Shown here: piece by piece, positions 1 through 6,278 of the stretch
Numbering within the stretch: position 1 is the first letter of the stretch
Layout: each line of letters begins with the position of its first letter
Assembly: GCA_903925445.1 (NCBI GenBank)
Contig: CAIYFE010000209.1
Span: 1 to 14,476 of the forward strand
Length of the DNA stretch: 14,476 nt
From: an uncultured Burkholderiales bacterium
GTDB lineage: Bacteria; Pseudomonadota; Gammaproteobacteria; Burkholderiales; Burkholderiaceae_C
Reading direction: 5' to 3'
Position numbers and translations under genes: made by a program
The notes under the pieces: generated by a model
Told to the model about the DNA's origin: nothing
The model's input: the letters and a program-made list of their open reading frames with translations, nothing else
Database searches by the model: none

Positions 1-540
1 CTGCCCAATATTGCAAAAGCAATCGCTATTGCACAAAAAAATCAGATACCCATCATCGTTGTTCAGCAAACGTCACCGCGCGAATCACCTATTTTTGCGC
101 AAGACACGCATGGATGGGAGCTGATACCCATGATTGCCGCCCTTACTCCATCGCTGCTGATTCAAAAAACCTTACCCTCAGCTTTGGTTGAAACAAAGCT
201 GAGCGATTGGTTGAAAACAAACCATATCAACACCTTGGTCGTCGCAGGTTTCATGTCACAAAATTGCAACGAGTCCACCATCCGTCACGCCTCACAAGAA
301 GGATGGGCCGTCGAATACATCCATGATGCATCAGGTGCTGTTTCATGCAAAAACTCCATGGGGACGCTGCCCGCCCAAATGATGCATGAAGCTTCTTGCA
401 TCGTGATGCAATCCCGATTTGCTGCCGTCATGAGCACGGATGAATGGCAAGCACTGGTGACAAAAGGGATTGATGCACCGAAGCCATCCCTTTTCTCCTC
501 TTATTTAGGCAGCAAGCAATTGGCTCACTTGACGGGTTAA
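1..540 (+). CDS. Isochorismatase-family cysteine hydrolase, 3' part (5' end outside window)
   Basis: The frame is open from the first base, so the gene begins before the window; 179 codons plus TAA are visible. Isochorismatase-fold enzymes hydrolyse amides or enol ethers with an Asp-Lys-Cys triad. The expected Lys lies in LIQKTLPSAL (Lys56 of the visible part), matching the family pattern of Lys followed by a Ser-Ala-hydrophobic stretch. The nucleophile Cys89 sits in VVAGFMSQNCNES after a beta strand, followed by the usual T..HA...G helix. The catalytic Asp would be upstream and cannot be seen. The residue after the Cys is Asn, where many relatives have Val. The in-frame ATG at 130 is inside the fold and is not the true start. 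Its stop lies 1 bp from the convergent decarboxylase-like gene. The substrate cannot be assigned; nicotinamidase and isochorismatase are both possible, and a general hydrolase is the safest name. Confidence 0.8.
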   Translation: MPNIAKAIAIAQKNQIPIIVVQQTSPRESPIFAQDTHGWELIPMIAALTPSLLIQKTLPSALVETKLSDWLKTNHINTLVVAGFMSQNCNESTIRHASQEGWAVEYIHDASGAVSCKNSMGTLPAQMMHEASCIVMQSRFAAVMSTDEWQALVTKGIDAPKPSLFSSYLGSKQLAHLTG

Positions 541-541
541 C

Positions 542-946
542 TCAACCCACCTTGCTCGGCGCATCGACCACTTCTGCTGCTGCGCGAAAGCCTTCCACCG
601 CAGCGGGCACGCCGCAATAAATTGCGGCATGTAACAGCACCTCTTGCAACTCTTGCCGGGTTGCACCATTGTTGAGCGCGCCGCGCACATGCCCTTTGAG
701 TTCGTGCGTTTTGCCCAAGGCCGTGAGCATGGCCACGGTGATGAGGCTGCGGGTTTTTAAATCCAACCCATCTCGTTGCCAAGTGTCACCCCATGCCGCG
801 CGGGTGATGTGGTGCTGAATGGGTTGGGTGAATTCAGTCATCCCATCGAATGCTTTGTCTACAAATGATTGCCCCATGACTTGCGTGCGGGTGGCCAAGC
901 CTTTTTGAAATGCTTCGTCCGTGGGGTGGGGAGTAGCGGTGTTCAT
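542..946 (-). CDS. Carboxymuconolactone decarboxylase (CMD) family protein, PcaC-like
   Basis: 134 aa, the usual size for single-domain PcaC-type proteins. The sequence follows the gamma-carboxymuconolactone decarboxylase pattern: WGDTWQRDGLDLKTRSLIT (about residues 52-70), a helix with HELKGH (81-86), the ALNNGAT turn, then LHAAIYCGVPAAVEGF (105-120). The AhpD-type CxxC pair is absent, so alkylhydroperoxidase activity by that mechanism is unlikely. The start is set at 946 because AAAGGA lies at the right distance (952-957); an ATG at 961 directly abuts the permease stop but lacks such a site. It is the last gene of the long minus-strand run, 15 bp after the ABC permease. In beta-ketoadipate pathways PcaC acts on 4-carboxymuconolactone, but no other pca gene is present here, so the substrate is open. 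Confidence 0.86.
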   Translation of the reverse strand: MNTATPHPTDEAFQKGLATRTQVMGQSFVDKAFDGMTEFTQPIQHHITRAAWGDTWQRDGLDLKTRSLITVAMLTALGKTHELKGHVRGALNNGATRQELQEVLLHAAIYCGVPAAVEGFRAAAEVVDAPSKVG

Positions 947-951
947 CGGAA

Positions 952-957
952 TCCTTT
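952..957 (-). promoter_or_regulatory. Ribosome binding site deciding the CMD-protein start
   Basis: On the minus strand AAAGGA stands 5 bases before the ATG at 946. This favours that start over the ATG at 961, which lies immediately after the permease stop codon. Confidence 0.65.
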
Positions 958-961
958 CCAT

Positions 962-2095
962 TCAATCCAAGGTTTTGCGATAGCGCAACATGGCCATCGC
1001 ACTCGCAACCAATAAAAACAACAACATCGGCCAAAGCTCTGGAAGTATTTCGCCAAAGCTTGCGCCTTTGAGCAAGATGCCACGCACGATGCGCAAAAAA
1101 TGCGTCAATGGCAGCACTTCACCAATGGCTTGTGCCCATTGCGGCATCGCGCGGTAGGGAAACATGAAACCAGACAACAAGATCGAGGGCAGAAAGAAAA
1201 AGAATGTCATCTGCATGGCTTGGAGCTGATTTTTTGCCAAGGTCGAAAAGGAAAAACCCACTCCTAAATTGGCAACCATGAAGACACCAATCATCAGCAA
1301 CAGCAGTGCAAAACTGCCTTGCATGGGCACTTCAAAAATCACAAACGCTGCGCTCAAAATCACACCCAACTGGAGATAGCCCAGGATGACGTAGGGCAAT
1401 ATTTTTCCAATCATGACTTCGCTGGGTCGCACCGGCGTGGCCAATAAATTTTCCATCGTTCCGCGTTCGCGTTCTCGGGTCATGGCCAGCGAGGTCAGCA
1501 TGACCATGGTCATGGTCAAAATCGTTCCCACCAAGCCAGGCACGATGTTGTAGCGCGACAAGCCTTCTGGGTTGTAGCGGCGATGCACGATCACGCCAAA
1601 AGGGTTGGTCGTGGGCATCAAGTTTGCCAATGGGCCAACCAAATCATGTCCCAATGCTTGAGGCAAGACCACATTGACGGCGGCAATGGCATTGCCAGAA
1701 GCGGCTGGATCGGTGCCATCTACAGACAACAAAATATTTGGCTTCGCCCCGCGAATCACATCTCGGCTGAAGTGGGGTGGAATCATCACCATGAATTGCA
1801 CCGTGCCGTTTTCAATCAGCTGCTCGGCTTTTTGCTCATCGGTCACGACTTGATCAATTTTGAAATATCCCGTGTTTTGCAACGCGACCAAAACGCTCTG
1901 CGCCATGGCGCCGCTGTCAGCGATCACGGCCACAGTGGGCATGCCTTTGGGGTCGGTGTTGATGGCAAAACCAAACAAAATCAGTTGCATGATCGGCACG
2001 CCTACGGCCATCGCAAAAGTCAGTCGATCGCGCAACATTTGCTGCCACTCTTTGATCAACACTGCCCACGCGCGCGCCCAAGAAAATTTTGTCAT
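962..2095 (-). CDS. ABC-2 type permease of an efflux system (YhhJ/YbhS/YbhR-like)
   Basis: 377 aa, the normal length for this family. One N-terminal membrane segment (about residues 27-46) is followed by a large periplasmic domain (about 50-180) and a C-terminal group of five or so hydrophobic segments (about 183-205, 232-254, 260-284, 296-312, 354-370). The cytoplasmic signature MTRERERGTMENLLATPVRP (205-224) is typical of drug/lipid-type ABC-2 permeases. The start at 2095 overlaps the stop of the ATPase gene as ATGA; the frame stays open upstream to 2323, but that stretch reads through the ATPase gene and has no family similarity. It is the membrane partner of the preceding ATPase and adaptor. 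Only one permease is present, so a homodimer is likely, unlike the YbhS/YbhR pair. The substrate is unknown. Confidence 0.9.
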   Translation of the reverse strand: MTKFSWARAWAVLIKEWQQMLRDRLTFAMAVGVPIMQLILFGFAINTDPKGMPTVAVIADSGAMAQSVLVALQNTGYFKIDQVVTDEQKAEQLIENGTVQFMVMIPPHFSRDVIRGAKPNILLSVDGTDPAASGNAIAAVNVVLPQALGHDLVGPLANLMPTTNPFGVIVHRRYNPEGLSRYNIVPGLVGTILTMTMVMLTSLAMTRERERGTMENLLATPVRPSEVMIGKILPYVILGYLQLGVILSAAFVIFEVPMQGSFALLLLMIGVFMVANLGVGFSFSTLAKNQLQAMQMTFFFFLPSILLSGFMFPYRAMPQWAQAIGEVLPLTHFLRIVRGILLKGASFGEILPELWPMLLFLLVASAMAMLRYRKTLD

Positions 2096-3006
2096 TGCTG
2101 AGCCTTGGCGATGAGGTTGATGAACACATCTTCCAAGTTGGCATCCACGCGCGTGGCTTGGAGTCCCGCAGGCGCCAACACCTTGGCCGCTGCTTGATCC
2201 AGCCAAGTTTCGTCTTGTGCCGCCATGTGCACTGCACTGCCAAACGCGGCCACGCTCAATATGCCGGGCGATTGCTTGAGTTGTTGCACAGCCTCTGCGG
2301 ACACTTGCCCCTGTATTGCGCACACTTTCAAATCAGAGGCCGCGATGATGGCCGACTCGCTGCCTCGGGTCAGAATTTTTCCGTACGCGATGTAGATCAA
2401 CTCATGGCAGCGTTGCGCTTCGTCCATGTAATGCGTGGAGACCAACACGGTGATGCCATCACTGGCCAGTTGATGGATTTGATCCCAAAATTCTCGCCTT
2501 GCCTTGGGGTCAACACCCGCCGTTGGTTCGTCCAACAACAGCAATCTAGGTTGGTGAATCAAGCAAGCCGCCAACGCCAAGCGCTGCTTCCAACCACCCG
2601 ATAAGGCACCCGCCAGTTGATGGCTGCGCTGCGTCAAACCCAGACTTTGCAGCGCGGCATCAACTGCAGCGCTTCGATTGGGCAGCTCAAACAACCTGGC
2701 GACAAAGTCTAAATTTTCACGAATCGATAAATCCTCATACCACCCAAATTTTTGGGTCATGTAACCCACTTGCCGTTTGATTTCATCGGCTTGATGGATC
2801 AAGTCCAAACCCAAACAGGTGCCTTGACCTGCATCGGGCGTCAATAGACCACACAGCATGCGAATGGTGGTGGTTTTACCGCTGCCGTTGGGGCCTAAAA
2901 ATCCATAAATACGACCCGACTCGATTTGCAAGTCGATGTGATCGACAACGATTTTGTCGTCGTATTTTTTGGTCAAGCCTTTGACGTCAATGGCCCAAGC
3001 ACTCAC
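2092..3006 (-). CDS. ABC transporter ATP-binding protein (efflux, ABC-2 partner)
   Basis: 304 aa with one nucleotide-binding domain. Visible motifs: Walker A GPNGSGKTT (38-46), Q-loop Gln85 in GYMTQ, signature LSGGWKQ (135-141), Walker B LLLLDEPTAGVDP (155-167) and the H-loop in STHYMDEA (His192). The C-terminal 90 or so residues form the extra domain common in ABC-2 export ATPases. The start is GTG at 3006, overlapping the adaptor's stop as GTGA; its own stop overlaps the permease start by 4 bp. This layout predicts translational coupling and fixed stoichiometry of adaptor, ATPase and permease. YbhF- and RbbA-type homologues carry two nucleotide-binding domains; this one has a single domain and must dimerise. 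It energises export of an unidentified substrate from the inner membrane. Confidence 0.93.
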   Translation of the reverse strand: MSAWAIDVKGLTKKYDDKIVVDHIDLQIESGRIYGFLGPNGSGKTTTIRMLCGLLTPDAGQGTCLGLDLIHQADEIKRQVGYMTQKFGWYEDLSIRENLDFVARLFELPNRSAAVDAALQSLGLTQRSHQLAGALSGGWKQRLALAACLIHQPRLLLLDEPTAGVDPKARREFWDQIHQLASDGITVLVSTHYMDEAQRCHELIYIAYGKILTRGSESAIIAASDLKVCAIQGQVSAEAVQQLKQSPGILSVAAFGSAVHMAAQDETWLDQAAAKVLAPAGLQATRVDANLEDVFINLIAKAQQ

Positions 3007-3986
3007 GACGATTGGGCTTTCTTTAACAGGGTGACTTGCACGGGTTGACCCGATCGAAACAGCACCGCATCGGCAGGCGCAGGCCGGGCCTCCACCATGT
3101 AAACCAATTTAGCGCGCTGCTCATTGGAATAAATCACCGGCGGGGTGTATTCGGCTTGCGTAGACAAGCGTGAAATTTTGGCCTCAATGTCTTTGGCACA
3201 ACCATCGCAATGAATTTGCACAGCCTGCCCAACTTGGATGCGGGGCAACGCTGCTTCTTCCACATAAAAACGAATTTTTATATTCTCAGCCGGGAGCAAA
3301 CTGACAACCGGCTGCCCCGCGCCAACCCATTCACCTGCCCTGAAAAAAACATCAGCCACCGCAGCGGTGACGGCTGCGTTGACGTGTTTTTGCGCCTCCC
3401 GCCACACATTTTGTTCAACAACTTTTTGTGCGGCTTGTGCATTGGCTTGATTGGCTTGGCGGGCATCCCAGCGCGAAGGCAAATTCGCCACTTCAAGAGA
3501 GGCTTGAATTTCTGCAACTTTGGCACTTGCCAACTTGAGATTTAATTTGGCGTCATCCACCGTGGCTTTTGAAATAAAGCCTTGATCCAATAATTTTTCT
3601 TGTCGCGCTAGATTTTGATTTGCCAAATCTTCACCCGCTTGCGCTTGCTTGAGCTGAGATTCAATCAATTCAATTTCTTGAGCTCGCTTGCCTTTGTCTG
3701 AATCCGTGGCAATTGCACGCGCATTGGATAACCGCGCTGCAGATTCCTCTTTGATATAGGTTTCTAAATCGGCATCTAAATCAAATAAGCGATCACCACT
3801 TTTGACTTGATCTCCGGCCGCCACCGCCATTTTTTGTACGCGCCCTGCCAACGCCGATGACATATATATGTAGTCACCCACCACATACCCTGACCACGCC
3901 TCAGGTGTCTTTTGTGAACAAGCTGCACAAATGAAGCTGACAAAAACCCACATCGTCCAGCGCAAGGTTGAGCGAATTACCAGCAT
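3003..3986 (-). CDS. HlyD/YbhG-type periplasmic adaptor subunit, probable lipoprotein
   Basis: 327 aa. The N-terminus has basic residues, a hydrophobic stretch (11-22) and FICAACSQ with Cys23 as probable lipidation site; the -3 position is Cys rather than the usual Leu, so anchoring by an uncleaved helix is an alternative. A biotinyl-lipoyl half motif (VQKMAVAAGDQVKSGDRLF, 50-68) is followed by a long alpha-helical hairpin (about 73-205) and the second half (about 208-232). The C-terminal barrel region holds CDGC (260-263) and AEYTPPVIYSNEQRAKLVYM (279-298), which I recognise as typical of the adaptors paired with YbhF/YhhJ-type ABC exporters. It bridges the permease to an outer-membrane channel; no TolC-like gene is in the window. 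ATG at 3986 has a good ribosome site overlapping the previous stop codon. Confidence 0.9.
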   Translation of the reverse strand: MLVIRSTLRWTMWVFVSFICAACSQKTPEAWSGYVVGDYIYMSSALAGRVQKMAVAAGDQVKSGDRLFDLDADLETYIKEESAARLSNARAIATDSDKGKRAQEIELIESQLKQAQAGEDLANQNLARQEKLLDQGFISKATVDDAKLNLKLASAKVAEIQASLEVANLPSRWDARQANQANAQAAQKVVEQNVWREAQKHVNAAVTAAVADVFFRAGEWVGAGQPVVSLLPAENIKIRFYVEEAALPRIQVGQAVQIHCDGCAKDIEAKISRLSTQAEYTPPVIYSNEQRAKLVYMVEARPAPADAVLFRSGQPVQVTLLKKAQSS

Positions 3987-3990
3987 ATAT

Positions 3991-3996
3991 TCCTCT
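3991..3996 (-). promoter_or_regulatory. Ribosome binding site overlapping the upstream stop codon
   Basis: AGAGGA on the minus strand lies 4 bases before the adaptor ATG and shares bases with the TAG stop (3995-3997) of the ATP-grasp gene. Ribosomes ending the ATP-grasp protein are placed directly on the adaptor start, which suggests translational coupling between the putative ligase and the exporter. Confidence 0.6.
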
Positions 3997-5167
3997 ACAT
4001 ATTCAGAGCCGCAAAAGAATCGACCGCTTTTTGCAACATGGCAATGAATGCATCAAATGCCTGTTGCATGACTGGTTGTTTATAAGGATAAATATCCGCT
4101 GAATCCACAGCGTGGATCCATCCTCGGTTATCCGCTTCAAAAACTACCAGCTTGCCCATGCGATCAACCGCACAATCCAGCACCACATAATCAAGATCAA
4201 TTTGGTCTGCAATCAGCTGCAATGCAGCGCCAAAACGGGCAACAAAATGGGTTTTAAATTCAGCCATGAAACGCGCTTCTTCGTTTCTTTTTTCTGAACT
4301 CAACTCCATGTGCGCAGACTGGTAATGCACCATCCATTGGTGATCTATGGCGCAGTGGCAAATATAAGGCTTTCGGTCAATGAGCGCGATGCGCATTTTT
4401 CTAAATAAACCATCTTCTTGACTGTAATCAATATATTGCGAGGCATAGTAAAACTCATTTTGATGGGCTTGTAAAAATTCCTCGCGCTGGACTTTGTTGT
4501 CTATTTTAAAAAATCCATCCCCGGCGTGGGTATCGACTGGCCGAATCAAATAAGGGAAAGCCTCCCATTGAACATTCGCAAGTGACACACGCCGCGTGTG
4601 CGGAATGATCAAACTTTTTTGCGATTTGAATAATTCGTACAACCGATCTCTGGCACAAAGCTTGATGCCTTGGGAATGATTTAAAAACGCACGCGGCCAA
4701 ATACCTCTGCACTTTTCAATGATGTCCAGTATTGGATTGTTTTTATCCGACTCACCCAACACCAATAAGGCAACATCGTGTTCGGGCACCTCAATATCGC
4801 CATGTATTTGTTCATCAAAATAAAACACATCGAGCTGAATATTTTGATCAAACAAAACATAATCAAGCGGTGCGTTGTCTGACATGGTGCCGGGCCCCGC
4901 CAGCGCCAAGACACGCAATCGCGGTGCGACAGGTGCCAGCAATCGATAACTGCGTTCAATGGCCAATGCTTTTTGCTGCATTTCAACGGCAAATTCATCC
5001 AAACTCAGACTTTGAAACAGAAAAAACATGCGCATGAATTTGCGCGCCATGTCTGCTTCTTGCGCAATGTCTTGCTGCAACCGCTCTAATTGATCGGGTA
5101 AAAAATCCCCCAACTCACGCGTGCCAGGTATTGCAACGAGTTCGCGGTCAACAATTCGAACTTGCAT
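3995..5167 (-). CDS. ATP-grasp domain protein of a poorly characterised family (putative carboxylate-amine ligase)
   Basis: 390 aa. I recognise an ATP-grasp family seen in proteobacteria, often fused to TPR repeats, with no established product. An N-terminal helical segment (about 20-80, no clear TPR) precedes a pre-ATP-grasp-like domain (about 84-165: VLALAGPGTMSDNAPLDYVL, later VLGESDKNNPIL). The ATP-grasp core follows: FPYLIRPVDTHAGDGFFKI (204-222) as the glycine-rich nucleotide-binding part, IDYSQEDGLFRKMRI (246-260), the family hallmark ICHCAIDHQWMVHY (269-282), EEARF (296-300), LDYVVLDCA (325-333) and the metal-binding end VVFEADNRG (341-349, Glu344, Asp346). YPYKQPVMQQAF (360-371) closes the domain. 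No secretion signal, so cytoplasmic. ATG at 5167 is 3 bp after the SerC-like stop; the ribosome site is weak. Base composition is AT-richer than the PTS genes upstream. Ligation of an amino acid or peptide is inferred from the fold only. Confidence 0.82.
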   Translation of the reverse strand: MQVRIVDRELVAIPGTRELGDFLPDQLERLQQDIAQEADMARKFMRMFFLFQSLSLDEFAVEMQQKALAIERSYRLLAPVAPRLRVLALAGPGTMSDNAPLDYVLFDQNIQLDVFYFDEQIHGDIEVPEHDVALLVLGESDKNNPILDIIEKCRGIWPRAFLNHSQGIKLCARDRLYELFKSQKSLIIPHTRRVSLANVQWEAFPYLIRPVDTHAGDGFFKIDNKVQREEFLQAHQNEFYYASQYIDYSQEDGLFRKMRIALIDRKPYICHCAIDHQWMVHYQSAHMELSSEKRNEEARFMAEFKTHFVARFGAALQLIADQIDLDYVVLDCAVDRMGKLVVFEADNRGWIHAVDSADIYPYKQPVMQQAFDAFIAMLQKAVDSFAALNM

Positions 5168-5170
5168 GAA

Positions 5171-6271
5171 TCACGCGTTTTCTTGTGCAAAGTTTTTCAA
5201 AAACTGGCTCAGTTTTTGAACATCTTGCAAGCTCACCGCGTTGTACAAAGACGCCCGAATGCCGCCCAAGCTGCGGTGGCCTTCTAGGCCCCACAGCTGC
5301 TGGTCTTGTGCCTGCGTCAACCATTGTTTCAGCAGCTTTTGATTCACCAAATCAAAGGTGCAATTCATGCGCGATCGATCCTCGCGTTGGGCGTGAGGCT
5401 TATAAAAATCGGACAACTCATCCAAAGTTCGGTACAACAACTGCGATTTTTGTTGGTTGATCGCAGCCATTTTTTCAAGCCCGCCCACGTCATCCAAGAG
5501 CCACTGCGTCACTTCTTTGAGCACATAAATTGCAAACACGGGTGGCGTGTTGTAAATCGAGCGAGCCTTGATGTGCGTTCGGTAATCGAGCACCGCTGGC
5601 AAACCTGCATTGGCGGTTTGAACAAGATCGTCTTTCACGATGACCACCGTCACGCCCGCTGGGCCTAGGTTTTTTTGGGCATGGGCATAAATCAAATCGT
5701 AAGCCGATACATCCACAGGGCGAGACATCAGGTTGGACGACATGTCACACATCAAAGGGGCATCAACCAACCCTGCGACGCGATTGAACTCCAGTCCTTC
5801 TACGGTTTCGTTGTCAACGTAATGCACGTAACTGGGTCGCGCTGACCATGACATTTCCTCTGACTTGGGCAAGCGCGCGTAGCCTGAATTCGCCCCATTC
5901 CAAGCCAAGTGAACTTGTGTTTGTGCGCGCACTGCGTCGACCGCTTTGGCACTCCAATAACCGGTTTGCAGATAATCTGCTCGCGTGCCTTGTCCGCGTG
6001 CAAAGTTCATGGCGATCATGTTGAACTGCAAACTTCCACCACCTTGCAAAAACAACACGTGGTAGTGGCTGGGCACATCAAGCAACGTTCGGATGTTGTT
6101 TTCTGCTTGATCCAACAATTGTCGAAACCAGTCTGAGCGGTGGCTCATGCCCAACACGGAGATGCCGGTTTCTGGCAATGCCAACAAGGCTTGGCTGGCT
6201 TTTTGGAGAACGATGGGCGCCAAAGCCCCGGGGCCACCAGAAAAATTGCTAATGGCCTGAGGGGTGTGCAT
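5171..6271 (-). CDS. serC: SerC-family aminotransferase (phosphoserine aminotransferase or divergent paralogue)
   Basis: 366 aa, the standard SerC length. SerC transfers an amino group from glutamate to 3-phosphohydroxypyruvate in serine synthesis, using PLP. Key residues are in place: MSHRS (42-46) and GHRS (331-334) for phosphate binding, Trp106 in TGYWSAKA for PLP stacking, CDMSS (175-179) with Asp176, and AHAQKNLGPAG with Gln199 and the Schiff-base Lys200. NTPPVFAIY (241-249) is also typical. The N-terminus reads NFSGGPGAL instead of the usual NFSAGPA, and SVLGMSHRS replaces SVMEMSHR, so it may be a specialised paralogue. In related bacteria the housekeeping serC usually sits beside gyrA/pheA, not ptsI. 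The start is ATG 6271, 7 bp after ptsI; the open frame beyond it to 6466 is a shadow of ptsI. The family is certain, the exact substrate less so. Confidence 0.85.
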   Translation of the reverse strand: MHTPQAISNFSGGPGALAPIVLQKASQALLALPETGISVLGMSHRSDWFRQLLDQAENNIRTLLDVPSHYHVLFLQGGGSLQFNMIAMNFARGQGTRADYLQTGYWSAKAVDAVRAQTQVHLAWNGANSGYARLPKSEEMSWSARPSYVHYVDNETVEGLEFNRVAGLVDAPLMCDMSSNLMSRPVDVSAYDLIYAHAQKNLGPAGVTVVIVKDDLVQTANAGLPAVLDYRTHIKARSIYNTPPVFAIYVLKEVTQWLLDDVGGLEKMAAINQQKSQLLYRTLDELSDFYKPHAQREDRSRMNCTFDLVNQKLLKQWLTQAQDQQLWGLEGHRSLGGIRASLYNAVSLQDVQKLSQFLKNFAQENA

Positions 6272-6278
6272 CAACGGC

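Noticed and set aside
2096..2323. Possible 76-residue N-terminal extension of the ABC permease
   Set aside because: It overlaps the ATPase gene in another frame, has no similarity to permeases, and the ATGA overlap gives a standard start.
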